Part shown: in pieces, positions 31,869-41,109 of the stretch
Layout: each line of letters begins with the position of its first letter
How positions within the stretch are numbered: the first letter of the stretch is position 1
From: Legionella moravica DSM 19234
Lineage (GTDB): Bacteria; Pseudomonadota; Gammaproteobacteria; Legionellales; Legionellaceae
Reading direction: 5' to 3'
DNA: 64,000 bases
Assembly: GCF_000423305.1 (NCBI RefSeq)
Contig: NZ_KE384000.1
Span: forward strand, 72,121-136,120
Notes under the pieces: model-generated
What the model was told of the DNA's origin: nothing
The model's input: the letters and a program-made list of their open reading frames with translations, nothing else
The model's database searches: none
Position numbers and translations under genes: made by a program

Positions 31869-33407
31869 ATGTCTGCATCAGCTTCTGTTATCAAAAAAAA
31901 AATTCTTCACGATAAACTGATACTCATTATCAATAGGGAATTCATTCAAATTGATGAAATAGACCAGATTGTCCAGGAAGAACTGCACTATTATGGATCC
32001 AACCCCGACATGGTCTCATACGAATTGGATTTATTAACTCATTTGGGGCATTTAGTCAGTTTTATAAGACAAAGACAATTTACTAATCCCCTATGGGCAC
32101 TGCACATATTCCTTGATAAAAATACCCGACCAGAAACGAATAAAGCCTTAATCAGCGCCATCTTGATGACTCAGGAAAAAGACGACAAATCATATGAAGT
32201 GATTTGTCGTCTGGCACAGGAAAATAAACTGGAATACTATACCAATATCAGCATGGTTCCCCCTGTTCGCATTTATCGAAGATCTGAACATGATGAACAT
32301 GATGAATATGATGAATATACGGAATGGTATTTTCTGTTTGAACTATTCAGTTTAACACGAATTGCTCCACCCGAATTAATTCCCATTATTGCGGATTGGC
32401 TTATCGAAACAACCCCCTCCATCATGCATTTTAGTGCCGTTATCAACTTTCTTAACACGCTGAGTGGAACCCTGGTAGTTCATCAGAAGATCTTCAAAGA
32501 GCTTATGTCCTGTTTTCATAGCACAGCACAAATCGAAACGCTTGAATCCATATTTAAATTTCTTCAGAAACATGATTTATTACACGAAAAGGTATTACAA
32601 CTGGTTATATCACGATTAGAACATATAAATTCGATCAGGACTTTTTTTACTGTTTATCACCTGGAGCTAGAGCAAAACCACAGACAGTTGAGCATATTGG
32701 AATTTTTGCCACTTTATTGTCAGCTAACCCAAGTTTCCGCAGAAAGCTACGATGATAAAGTTTCATCAAATACCCCCTTACATCTGAGTGTCATTGAGCG
32801 CAACAGGGCAAATCTGGAAACATCCCTTAGCTTGGCCAATCACAAGTTACTCATTCGCGCATCTTATGAAAATACCGCTTTGTTATTAGCTTGCAAGTTA
32901 GGAGACAGAGCAGCAGCCAGGCTGATTTTAGCAAAAATGAGGGAACTGGATTGTGATGTCAATCAAAAAGACAGCCATGGGATGTCCGCCCTCCATTGGG
33001 CCTGTTTCTATCATTTTGATGATTTAATTGAGGAGCTAAGGGTTGCCGGGGCAAATGATCAATTAAAAAATACTGACGGGAAAGATTGTTTCTTTTTTTA
33101 CCACCACCGGTTCACCCTGAGAGATTTTAAAAGAAATGGCAGGGAAATTATTGATGGTGAGGTTAAATTAGAAAACCCGGGACTAACTGATCTCTGTTTC
33201 CATATGGAAAAAATTGCTCTCAATCTTAATTTAACGACGCCCGATGAACTGATGACTTTATATCGTAGCAATGAATTAGCTCAAATTCGATCTGCCAGCC
33301 GATTTCAATTGTTTTTTTTGGCATTTCGCACCAGGTTAGTCAATTGGCTAGAGAAGCAACATGGTTCCGAAGCTCAGGCAACACTGCCGTTAACGGGGCC
33401 CAACTAA
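31869..33407 (+). CDS. Ankyrin-repeat protein, candidate Dot/Icm effector
   Basis: Cytoplasmic-type protein of 512 aa with no signal peptide. The first 290 residues are helical and unrecognised. At about 298-400 there are three ankyrin repeats (TPLHLSVIERN, ENTALLLACKLGDR, GMSALHWACFYH), followed by a C-terminal helical region and a hydrophilic tail. A 9-bp tandem repeat at 32286-32318 encodes EHDEHDEYDEY (residues 140-150). Ankyrin proteins of this style in Legionella are often type IVB secretion substrates, but no specific effector is recognised and secretion is inference. It is monocistronic, with AAAGGAATAATT before the ATG. The 280 bases upstream hold only the divergent copper promoter. 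Confidence 0.75.
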   Translation: MSASASVIKKKILHDKLILIINREFIQIDEIDQIVQEELHYYGSNPDMVSYELDLLTHLGHLVSFIRQRQFTNPLWALHIFLDKNTRPETNKALISAILMTQEKDDKSYEVICRLAQENKLEYYTNISMVPPVRIYRRSEHDEHDEYDEYTEWYFLFELFSLTRIAPPELIPIIADWLIETTPSIMHFSAVINFLNTLSGTLVVHQKIFKELMSCFHSTAQIETLESIFKFLQKHDLLHEKVLQLVISRLEHINSIRTFFTVYHLELEQNHRQLSILEFLPLYCQLTQVSAESYDDKVSSNTPLHLSVIERNRANLETSLSLANHKLLIRASYENTALLLACKLGDRAAARLILAKMRELDCDVNQKDSHGMSALHWACFYHFDDLIEELRVAGANDQLKNTDGKDCFFFYHHRFTLRDFKRNGREIIDGEVKLENPGLTDLCFHMEKIALNLNLTTPDELMTLYRSNELAQIRSASRFQLFFLAFRTRLVNWLEKQHGSEAQATLPLTGPN

Positions 33408-33466
33408 AGCGTCATACCGGCTTAAAAAGTACTGATTATGAAGTCAAACGATTGATAAAGCATGAA

Positions 33467-34774
33467 CTACCCTAATTTGGGAGAAGCTGGTTTATTGTCG
33501 TCCCATTGAGTATTTCGGGTAAATCGCGACAATATGTGATTGGAACGCTCAACTGCTTCATGTAAGGCATCAGTAGAACTGATTAACCCCGCAAACATGG
33601 CTTCTAATACCTCATCATTAATACCACGTATCTGATTTTGCGGACCGGTATGTTTTAACGCTCCAGCCTGAACATTATCTTCCAAATCAGACCGGGCAAT
33701 CAATAATGCGGGATGACGGCTTGATTCGACAATTTCACTGTAACGCCCTTTTAAGCCTATAGGCAAATACCCGGTATGTTCATGCCAACGCTTCTGAATT
33801 TCCGGTTTTGCAATAAATTTAAAAAACAGGGCAATACCCTTGTAATTCACTTCATTTTGCCCCGCTACAGCCCATAAAGCAGCACCACCAGCTACATTGG
33901 CATGCCTGATTTTGCTGGCCTGTGTATCTAAAGGCATAGCTGCTACACCCAATTGAAACGGAACCAACGCGGACAAACTGTTATAAGCGCCAGATGATTG
34001 GCTGAACAAAGGACAAACGCTACTGGTAAACAGAATGGTCGCATCATCCACTCGTCCCCCATATCGGAAATAACGCAAATTATGCCAGCGTTTTAAACGT
34101 TCAAAATGCCGTGCCAGTTGAGGCGTTTCGAAAACGGCCCGGACTGGATTGGTAGCTGTAATAGGCAAACCATGAATTGCCAGATAAGACTCAAAAAGGA
34201 TCCACCCCGGATATGCAGTAGTATAAGTGCAGTGATAACCAGCTTTTTTAATTTTCTCGGCCAGTACTTCCATCTCATCCCAGGTTCGCGGAAAATTAGC
34301 CTTGGTGTAGCCAACGTTTGCCAATACATCCTGATTGTAATACAAAACAGGAGCTGAAAGATTAAAAGGCATAGCCATCAACTGACCATCCCTGCTGTAA
34401 AATTCACGTACCGATTGAATAAAATCCTCTTCAGGCAAGCTCATACCCTGTTCTTGCATCATTGCTTCTACAGGTTTGATGACTCCTTTCGGAGACAACA
34501 TAATTGCAGTGCCAACTTCGAAAATCTGGACTATAGACGGAGCCTGACGCGCCCTGAATGCAGCAGCAAAACTGGTCAACGTCTCAATGTAATCTCCTTT
34601 ATAGACGGGTTTGATACTGTATTCTTTTTGACTGTTGTTAAATTCCTCAGCAAGCAAACGTACTTCATCACCCAAATGACCTGCCATGCCATGCCACAGC
34701 ACCAGCTCAACAGGTTTTGCCTGTGCTACCACAGCAGTCAGTATTGCCAAAAGGAATGAGAATAGACCTTTCAT
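33467..34774 (-). CDS. ugpB: Glycerol-3-phosphate-type ABC transporter binding protein
   Basis: Periplasmic solute-binding protein, family 1, 435 aa, with a signal peptide (residues 1-19, ending VAQA). The mature N-terminus (VELVLWHGMAGHLGDEV), then YKGDYIETL and APSIVQIFEVGTA, align with E. coli UgpB, the sn-glycerol-3-phosphate and glycerophosphodiester binding protein. Its start overlaps the stop of ugpQ by four bases, linking binding of glycerophosphodiesters with their hydrolysis. The permease and ATPase genes (ugpAEC) are not in the window on this side, so the transporter is incomplete here. Confidence 0.88.
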   Translation of the reverse strand: MKGLFSFLLAILTAVVAQAKPVELVLWHGMAGHLGDEVRLLAEEFNNSQKEYSIKPVYKGDYIETLTSFAAAFRARQAPSIVQIFEVGTAIMLSPKGVIKPVEAMMQEQGMSLPEEDFIQSVREFYSRDGQLMAMPFNLSAPVLYYNQDVLANVGYTKANFPRTWDEMEVLAEKIKKAGYHCTYTTAYPGWILFESYLAIHGLPITATNPVRAVFETPQLARHFERLKRWHNLRYFRYGGRVDDATILFTSSVCPLFSQSSGAYNSLSALVPFQLGVAAMPLDTQASKIRHANVAGGAALWAVAGQNEVNYKGIALFFKFIAKPEIQKRWHEHTGYLPIGLKGRYSEIVESSRHPALLIARSDLEDNVQAGALKHTGPQNQIRGINDEVLEAMFAGLISSTDALHEAVERSNHILSRFTRNTQWDDNKPASPKLG

Positions 34775-35493
34775 GTTAATAAGTCTGGATAATCGCTAAA
34801 GACAGCATCAACACCCCAATTAAATAATTTGTTTGCCTGACGTTTTCGATTCACCGTATAAGCGCACACGATGTACCCTTCATCTTTTACTTCTTTAACA
34901 CGATCCGCGGTTAATATTTTTCGATTAAAATGAACCGAAAAACACTCGAGTTGTTTGGCTTTCTGCAGCCATTGCTCATCCCACTCGTGAAGCAATAAAC
35001 CTAAAGGCATCTCAGGAGCAATCGTTCTGCATAAAAGTAACGCCTCCCAATCAAAGCTGGAAACCAAAGGCAAATCCTTTCCTTGAGGCCAATGACGGTG
35101 GATGTGACTCAACACAGCCACTGCCGTTTGTTCGGCTGTTCCAGGATAAGGTTTAATTTCTATATTGGCCTGAACATCAGAAAAAGACAACCATTTTAAA
35201 GCATCTCTGAAATGAGGAATTTTCTCGCCTTTAAACTGTTTGGAGAACCAGGAACCAGCATCCAGACTTTGCAAATAGGCCGACTCGACCTGCCCTACTT
35301 CACCTCGTCCATTAGTTGTTCTTTTTAAATTATCATCATGAATCAGAAAAGGCTCACCATCAGCACTGCACATCACATCAAACTCAATGAAACGACAGCC
35401 CAAAGACAGTGCCTTATCAAAAGAAGCAAGAGTATTCTCAGGAGCATAGGCACATGCCCCGCGATGACCAATGACCCTTTCTACAACCAACAA
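34771..35493 (-). CDS. ugpQ: Glycerophosphodiester phosphodiesterase
   Basis: Cytoplasmic GDPD-family enzyme of about 240 aa that hydrolyses glycerophosphodiesters to glycerol-3-phosphate and an alcohol. Hallmarks are IGHRGACAYAPENTLASF, the metal ligands EFDVMCSADGEPFLIHDDNLKRTTNG, and NIEIKP. No signal peptide, so it resembles UgpQ more than periplasmic GlpQ. I place the start at the TTG at 35493 because AGGGGA is 6 bases upstream and the family begins about ten residues before HRG. The ATG at 35532 would overlap the preceding gene by 38 bases. It couples to ugpB by ATGA. Confidence 0.9.
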   Translation of the reverse strand: MLVVERVIGHRGACAYAPENTLASFDKALSLGCRFIEFDVMCSADGEPFLIHDDNLKRTTNGRGEVGQVESAYLQSLDAGSWFSKQFKGEKIPHFRDALKWLSFSDVQANIEIKPYPGTAEQTAVAVLSHIHRHWPQGKDLPLVSSFDWEALLLCRTIAPEMPLGLLLHEWDEQWLQKAKQLECFSVHFNRKILTADRVKEVKDEGYIVCAYTVNRKRQANKLFNWGVDAVFSDYPDLLT

Positions 35494-35494
35494 T

Positions 35495-36193
35495 TTAATT
35501 CCCCTGCTTACGGTTTGAAGCCGCTTCAACATAGGCAGTCAACACCAACTCATTACTCACCGTTAAGGGTGCTGGAGCTGCGGCCGCCATGACGACTGCA
35601 TTCATTTCTTTTGCCTGATAAGCTCTTGGTTGAGGAGGAATGTTATCGCCCTCTAAAAACACCAGGTTACTCAGACTGTAATTTTGTGTAGGATAAGCTT
35701 TATTCATTCGAGCAATTTCTTCATTAACTTGTTGATATAATTTTTCACGCACTTTGGCCCGAACGGCCTGAGTTTCTTCCAGGCTGGGTTTGAATTCGAC
35801 ACCGCTTATTTCATATTTAGCCCCAGGCATACTGACCGACTTGGCATTGTGATAAATATCCGTTAAAGCAGATTGATCCACTCTCGCCTGAGCCTGCACA
35901 AAAAGTTTTTCCAACCCGGAGCTGTCCTGAGAGCGATCAAATTCAACCAAATGCCAATCACCCTTGGCAATTTTATTCAGACTGTCCATAATGTCAGCGC
36001 GAGCCTTCACCAAATCAGCACTACTCAATGTCACGTTAATGTTAACATTTAACAAGGCAGTTTGAGTGGTTACCCATTGTTTGGCAGAAATCTGAAACAA
36101 AACTTTATCAAGAACCAATTCAGGAACATCATCACCAGCTAATGCAATAGGGGTAAATGCCAATAAAGCAAGAATACCGGCAGCCTGTTTCAT
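35495..36193 (-). CDS. SIMPL/DUF541-like periplasmic protein
   Basis: Secreted protein of 232 aa with a signal peptide (residues 1-19, ending ALAGD). The body alternates strands and helices in the manner of the SIMPL (DUF541) domain, a periplasmic oligomerising family with no firm function. Support includes the VNVNINVTLSSADLVKARADI-like first half and the KVREKLYQQVNEEIARMN helix. GGAG lies 7 bases before the ATG at 36193; an ATG at 36205 is less likely. It is first in an operon with ugpQ and ugpB. The family call rests on pattern rather than exact motifs. Confidence 0.7.
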   Translation of the reverse strand: MKQAAGILALLAFTPIALAGDDVPELVLDKVLFQISAKQWVTTQTALLNVNINVTLSSADLVKARADIMDSLNKIAKGDWHLVEFDRSQDSSGLEKLFVQAQARVDQSALTDIYHNAKSVSMPGAKYEISGVEFKPSLEETQAVRAKVREKLYQQVNEEIARMNKAYPTQNYSLSNLVFLEGDNIPPQPRAYQAKEMNAVVMAAAAPAPLTVSNELVLTAYVEAASNRKQGN

Positions 36194-36433
36194 GATTATC
36201 TCCATTCAGAATAAATGTTTAAAATAGTGTATACCACCAACCCCCAAGATACCAAATCATTCTCCTGTTCAAAAAGATTGCGATCCCCAAACTAATTCCT
36301 TAAATTTTAGAACAATTTTTTTCAAGGTGCGCCAAATACGATCGTTTATCCCACTTGTTGAAATCTTACCATTGATTTAATTTTCGAATAGGTCTATAAC
36401 TTGTCGCAAATTATTGCAAGAGGAGCCGAATAA

Positions 36434-37507
36434 ATGATGTCTGTTGACAATATAACAAATAATAATCAAACAATAGCAGAAGATGATTTCCTCGAGTACG
36501 CATTGTCCCATGGTTTCGGTGATCTACACTTTAAAGTCGATCCTGAAACCGGAATGAAGGCCATGATAGCCATTCACAACACGAAGTTAGGTCCTGCTTT
36601 GGGCGGATGCCGTTTTATAGAATACCCCAATACAGCTGCAGCACTAAAAGACGCCATGCGTCTGGCAAGAGGCATGAGCTTTAAAGCCGCATCAGTAAAT
36701 CTTCCCTTGGGTGGTGGAAAATCGGTAATAATGAAACCTAAAGGTACGTTTAACCGCACCGCTTACATGCATCAATTTGGCAAATTTGTTAACGAATTAA
36801 ATGGCAGATACATTACCGCCCTGGACAGTGGAACCGTTTTAAATGATATGGATATTATTGCTGAGCATACAGATTATGTAGCCAGCCTGTCCAAACACAA
36901 TGGGGATCCGTCACCATCTACAGCTAAAGGTGTCTTACGTGGTATTCAGGCAGCGGTAGCATTTAAACTAGGTAAAGACAGCCTGAAAGGACTTCATGTT
37001 GCCATTCAGGGACTGGGGCATGTAGGTTATTTACTGGCCAGGCACTTGCATGAATTAGGAGCGACGCTTACTGTTGCCGATATTTCTCCAGCAGCTGTAG
37101 AACAAGCAGTAAATGAATTTGGCGCGAAACCCATAAGTACCGACGTCATCCATAAAGTACCCTGCGATGTATTTGCCCCATGCGCATTGGGCGCAATCAT
37201 TAATGATATTACGATTCCTCAACTTCAGACGACCATTATTGCAGGCGCAGCGAACAATCAGCTGGCACACACCTACCATGGTAAAAAACTGCATGAAAAG
37301 GGCATCTTGTTTGCAGCGGATTACGTCATTAACGCAGGCGGTTTAATTTTTGCCGCATCCAAATATTTGCATACTCCTGAAGACAAAGTAAATGACCAGA
37401 TCGACGGCATTTATACTTCATTAACTGAAATATTTACCCGTTCAGCTAAAGATAATTTACCTGCCAGCGAAATTGCAGATACTTTAGCCCAAGAAAAACT
37501 GGCTTGA
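36434..37507 (+). CDS. Leucine/branched-chain amino acid dehydrogenase
   Basis: NAD-dependent Glu/Leu/Phe/Val dehydrogenase of 357 aa, close in length to leucine dehydrogenases. It oxidatively deaminates branched-chain amino acids to keto acids. Motifs are the substrate Lys region (GGCRFIEYP, ARGMSFKAA, LPLGGGKSVI), the catalytic KGVLRG region, and the nucleotide fold VAIQGLGHVGYLLA. Legionella uses amino acids as its main carbon source, so a catabolic role is expected. AGAGGAGCC lies 8 bases before tandem ATG codons. The O-methyltransferase follows after 12 bases. Confidence 0.9.
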   Translation: MMSVDNITNNNQTIAEDDFLEYALSHGFGDLHFKVDPETGMKAMIAIHNTKLGPALGGCRFIEYPNTAAALKDAMRLARGMSFKAASVNLPLGGGKSVIMKPKGTFNRTAYMHQFGKFVNELNGRYITALDSGTVLNDMDIIAEHTDYVASLSKHNGDPSPSTAKGVLRGIQAAVAFKLGKDSLKGLHVAIQGLGHVGYLLARHLHELGATLTVADISPAAVEQAVNEFGAKPISTDVIHKVPCDVFAPCALGAIINDITIPQLQTTIIAGAANNQLAHTYHGKKLHEKGILFAADYVINAGGLIFAASKYLHTPEDKVNDQIDGIYTSLTEIFTRSAKDNLPASEIADTLAQEKLA

Positions 37508-37519
37508 TTGAGTAGTTAG

Positions 37520-38179
37520 ATGAAACAGTTACCTCTTACCCCAGAATTGTATGAATACATGCTTGATAAATCCTTGCGTGAACACCCTGTTTTAAAAGAT
37601 TTGCGCAAAGAAACTTCAACGATGGAACTTGCAAATATGCAGGTTGCTCCAGAACAAGCACAATTTATGCAATTCCTGATTCGGCTGATCCGTGCCAAAA
37701 AAGTTCTGGAATTAGGAACTTTTACTGGTTACAGCGCACTGGCAATGTCACTTGCCTTACCCGATGACGGACAGCTGATTACCTGTGATATCAGCGCTGA
37801 ATGGACTAAAAGAGCACATCCATTTTGGCGGGCTGCCCAGCAAGATCATAAAATCAAATTACGGCTTGGTCCAGCAAAAGACACGTTATATGCCTTATTA
37901 AACGAGGGTTGGGAACACCAATTTGACTTTATATTCATTGACGCGGATAAAACCAATTATCTTAATTACTATGAGTTGGCTTTAAAATTGATTCAACCCA
38001 GAGGATTAATCGCCATAGATAATGTGTTCTGGGATGGTAATGTGATCAATCCCAATGATGTAAGCGGGCAGACAAGGGAAATTAAAAAATTGAATGAATT
38101 GATTAAAAACGATCAACGAGTTCATATTAGTTTATTAGCTATAGCTGATGGATTATTTCTGGTACAACCCGTCGAGTAG
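37520..38179 (+). CDS. SAM-dependent O-methyltransferase (CCoAOMT-like)
   Basis: Class I methyltransferase of 219 aa in the caffeoyl-CoA/catechol O-methyltransferase-like family. It has the SAM-binding VLELGTFTGYSALAMSLAL, the acidic loop DISAEW and the metal-site strand FIFIDADKTNYLNYYE, then AIDNVFWDG with the second metal Asp-Asn. The natural acceptor is unknown; an ortho-dihydroxy aromatic is typical, which may be relevant next to a homogentisate-forming pathway. It lies between leucine dehydrogenase and lly in one direction, probably one operon. Confidence 0.9.
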   Translation: MKQLPLTPELYEYMLDKSLREHPVLKDLRKETSTMELANMQVAPEQAQFMQFLIRLIRAKKVLELGTFTGYSALAMSLALPDDGQLITCDISAEWTKRAHPFWRAAQQDHKIKLRLGPAKDTLYALLNEGWEHQFDFIFIDADKTNYLNYYELALKLIQPRGLIAIDNVFWDGNVINPNDVSGQTREIKKLNELIKNDQRVHISLLAIADGLFLVQPVE

Positions 38180-38213
38180 CATAATGTGACATGTAGACAA
38201 GGAGAACCTGATA

Positions 38214-39263
38214 ATGCATACAAAGAATAACCCCTGCGGATTAGATGGCTTTGCCTTTTTGGAATTTTCAGGGCCAGATAAAAATAAATTACATCAACAA
38301 TTTATTGATATGGGGTTCCAGCCCGTTGCAACGCATCAGGAACAGGACATTACATTATTTAAACAAGGTGATATAGAGTTCATAGTCAATGCAGCAAGCC
38401 AATGCCAGGCAGCAGCTCATGCCGTAACTCACGGCGCTGGAGCCTGTGCAATGGGCTTCAAGGTTAAAGATGCCAAGGCTGCTTTTCAATACGCCATATC
38501 GCATGGGGCTACTGCATTTGAAGATTCTGCTCATGCTCATCACGGTTTACCCGCTATTGAAGCCATAGGCGGTAGCGTCATTTATTTTGTTGATGACACT
38601 CATCAACCCTTTGCCCAAAAATGGAACATAAAAAATACCGCTCCCGTTGTTGGGAACGGTCTGGTTCACATCGATCATCTGACCCATAACGTATACCGAG
38701 GTAACATGGATAAATGGGCGGCATTTTATGAATCGCTCTTTAACTTTCAGGAAATTCGTTTTTTTAATATAAAAGGAAAAATGACCGGTCTGGTCAGTAG
38801 AGCCTTGGGAAGTCCTTGTGGAAAAATCAAGATTCCATTGAACGAATCCAAGGATGATCTCTCTCAAATTGAAGAGTTCCTGCATGAATATAAAGGGGAA
38901 GGCATACAGCACATCGCTTTATCTACTGATGACATCTATAAAACCGTTCATAGTTTAAGAAGGCAAGGCGTTAAATTCCTTGATGTTCCAGATACCTACT
39001 ATGAAATGCTCGATACACGTCTTCCCTGGCATCAAGAACCAGTAAGCCTACTGAATGCTGAAAAAATTCTCATGGATGGTGAACTCGATCCAGAGCATGG
39101 ATTATTGCTGCAAATCTTTACTGAAAATATTTTTGGACCTGTATTTTTTGAGATTATTCAACGTAAAGGAAACCAGGGATTTGGTGAAGGTAACTTCCAG
39201 GCTTTATTTGAAGCGATTGAACGAGATCAAGTCAAACGCGGAACCCTGAAAGAGTACAATTAA
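38214..39263 (+). CDS. lly: 4-hydroxyphenylpyruvate dioxygenase (legiolysin)
   Basis: Non-heme Fe(II) dioxygenase of 349 aa that converts 4-hydroxyphenylpyruvate to homogentisate in tyrosine breakdown. The iron ligands can be placed at H155 (HIDHLTHNV), H233 (QHIALSTDD) and E313 (FFEIIQRKGN), with spacing like Pseudomonas HPPD. In Legionella this protein is legiolysin, needed for brown pyomelanin pigment, fluorescence and haemolysis; homogentisate polymers also help reduce iron. AAGGAGAACC lies before the ATG. It is followed by two downstream pathway genes but not by homogentisate dioxygenase. Confidence 0.96.
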   Translation: MHTKNNPCGLDGFAFLEFSGPDKNKLHQQFIDMGFQPVATHQEQDITLFKQGDIEFIVNAASQCQAAAHAVTHGAGACAMGFKVKDAKAAFQYAISHGATAFEDSAHAHHGLPAIEAIGGSVIYFVDDTHQPFAQKWNIKNTAPVVGNGLVHIDHLTHNVYRGNMDKWAAFYESLFNFQEIRFFNIKGKMTGLVSRALGSPCGKIKIPLNESKDDLSQIEEFLHEYKGEGIQHIALSTDDIYKTVHSLRRQGVKFLDVPDTYYEMLDTRLPWHQEPVSLLNAEKILMDGELDPEHGLLLQIFTENIFGPVFFEIIQRKGNQGFGEGNFQALFEAIERDQVKRGTLKEYN

Positions 39264-39272
39264 GAGGTCTAC

Positions 39273-40271
39273 ATGAAACTTGCCAGCTTAAAATCATCGT
39301 CTTCTCGTGATGGAGAATTATGTGTGGTCAATCAATCATTGACCACCGCAATCAAAGTCACTTCTATCGCTCCCAATTTACAGTATGCCCTTGATCATTG
39401 GGCTCTGGTGGAAGCCGACCTGAAAGCCATCTATCATCAACTGAATGAACAATCGCTAAAAGGCTCTTTTGATTTTGAGCCTCGAAACTGCACCTCCCCT
39501 CTTCCCAGAGCGTATCAATGGGCTGATGGCAGTGCCTATGTGAATCATGTAGAGTTAGTCCGAAAGGCTCGAGGAGCAGAAATGCCTGCTGATTTTTGGA
39601 CTAATCCTTTAATGTATCAAGGAGGTTCTGATGCCTTTATTGGCCCCAGAGACCCCGTTATTGTAGCCAGTGAATCCTATGGCATTGATTTTGAATCCGA
39701 AATTGCCATCATCACTGATGATGTTCCCATGGGTATCGACAGCAAACAAGCGCAACAACATATTAAACTCTTAATGCTGGTTAATGATGTGTCGCTCCGC
39801 AATCTAATCCCTGGTGAACTGGCAAAAGGATTCGGTTTCTTTCAATCAAAACCGGCCAGCAGTTTTTCTCCAGTAGCAATTACTCCTGATGAATTAGGTT
39901 CCAGTTGGGATGGTCAGCGTGTTCATTTGCCACTTTTAAGTCATTTGAATGATACGTTATTTGGCCAACCTAATGCCGGAATTGACATGACCTTCTCCTT
40001 TCCTGATTTGATTGCGCATGCAGCTAAAACAAGAACATTAACTGCAGGTACCATTATAGGTTCTGGAACAGTATCCAATCTGGATCGCAGCAAAGGGTCT
40101 TCGTGTATCGCTGAACAAAGAATGTTGGAAATTATTGAATCAGGCGAGGCTAAAACCCCCTTCATGCGTTTTGGTGATTCCATCCGAATCGAAATGCTGG
40201 ATGAACAGGGCAACAGTATTTTTGGCGCAATAGATCAAACCGTTCAACGCCATCAACAGGATCCTTCATGA
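39273..40271 (+). CDS. Fumarylacetoacetate hydrolase family protein
   Basis: FAH-family hydrolase of 332 aa, the final step of tyrosine breakdown to fumarate and acetoacetate. Features are the metal site FESEIAIITDDV, VNDVSLRNLIPGELAKGFGFFQSKP and the C-terminal GTIIGSGTVSN and GDSIRIEMLD. It is shorter than the eukaryotic enzyme (about 420 aa) and matches the bacterial two-domain form with an N-terminal extension ahead of the FAH fold. It sits 9 bases after lly and overlaps the isomerase gene by four bases, which fixes it in this pathway. Confidence 0.9.
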   Translation: MKLASLKSSSSRDGELCVVNQSLTTAIKVTSIAPNLQYALDHWALVEADLKAIYHQLNEQSLKGSFDFEPRNCTSPLPRAYQWADGSAYVNHVELVRKARGAEMPADFWTNPLMYQGGSDAFIGPRDPVIVASESYGIDFESEIAIITDDVPMGIDSKQAQQHIKLLMLVNDVSLRNLIPGELAKGFGFFQSKPASSFSPVAITPDELGSSWDGQRVHLPLLSHLNDTLFGQPNAGIDMTFSFPDLIAHAAKTRTLTAGTIIGSGTVSNLDRSKGSSCIAEQRMLEIIESGEAKTPFMRFGDSIRIEMLDEQGNSIFGAIDQTVQRHQQDPS

Positions 40272-40894
40272 TTTTGTATGACTATTTCCGCTCTACAGCC
40301 TGTTACAGGGTTCGCATTGCTCTGAATCTCAAAAAGATTGCCTATGACAAAAAGGAAGTGCATTTAATCCATAATGATGGCGAACAGAATAAGCCAGAAT
40401 ATAAAGAAATAAACCCTCAAGGTCTGGTTCCCAGTTTGGAGGTTGATGGTCATATAATCCACCAATCCTTAGCGATTATAGAATATCTGGATGAAATCCA
40501 TCCTGAAATTCCGTTACTTCCTGAAGATCCACTCATGAAGGCTACTTTAAAATCGTTAGCCTTAATTGTGGCTTGCGACATGCACCCTCTTAACAATTTG
40601 AGGGTACTCAACCGCCTGAAGGAACAGTTCAATGCCAATGAAGATCAAGTGATGGATTGGTATCATCACTGGCTAAAAACCGGATTTGATGCCTTTGAAG
40701 ATCGATTGAAACATCTGGAGCGCAGCGAACCGGTTTGCTACGGCAATAAAGTCAGTCTTGCTGATCTTTGTTTAATACCACAGGTTTATAATGCGCATCG
40801 TTTCAATTTTGCTATGGATCCTTACCCGTTAATCAATGCAATAAACGACTATTGTTTGACTATTCCGGCTTTTCAAAATGCTTCGCCAAAATAA
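40268..40894 (+). CDS. maiA: Maleylacetoacetate isomerase (zeta-class GST)
   Basis: Glutathione-dependent isomerase of 208 aa that turns maleylacetoacetate into fumarylacetoacetate. The zeta GST signature STACYRVRIAL at residues 8-18 supplies the glutathione-activating Ser. NPQGLVPSLEVDG and QSLAIIEYLDE form the thioredoxin-like domain, followed by the helical domain. ATGA overlap with the FAH gene gives translational coupling. Substrate would come from homogentisate dioxygenase encoded elsewhere. Confidence 0.94.
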   Translation: MILYDYFRSTACYRVRIALNLKKIAYDKKEVHLIHNDGEQNKPEYKEINPQGLVPSLEVDGHIIHQSLAIIEYLDEIHPEIPLLPEDPLMKATLKSLALIVACDMHPLNNLRVLNRLKEQFNANEDQVMDWYHHWLKTGFDAFEDRLKHLERSEPVCYGNKVSLADLCLIPQVYNAHRFNFAMDPYPLINAINDYCLTIPAFQNASPK

Positions 40895-40925
40895 AGCAAA
40901 TGACTACGCCCTTTCAATTACTTAT

Positions 40926-40960
40926 CTCTGAACATGACAAAAAAACAGTCATGTCCAGAG
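40926..40960. other. Long inverted repeat after maiA
   Basis: CTCTGnACATGAC and GTCATGTnCAGAG pair over 12 positions with one mismatch, around an A-rich loop. No T-tract follows on the plus strand. It may end or stabilise the lly operon transcript. The 41 to 215 bases around it hold no gene. Confidence 0.55.
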
Positions 40961-41109
40961 GTAACTTATACCAATGAGATTGTATAGGTTCAGTAAATTT
41001 TAAATTGATTCAAACCAGAATCAGGGTGTATGAGCAACTCATCAATAAATTCTCATCGCTTTACGGACAAGCCCTGATAGAGCTTCACAAAATCGAAGCA
41101 ACTGTTGCA

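Noticed and set aside
38214-40894. Recent horizontal transfer of the lly cluster
   Set aside because: Base composition looks like the neighbours and no mobile element or tRNA attachment site borders it.
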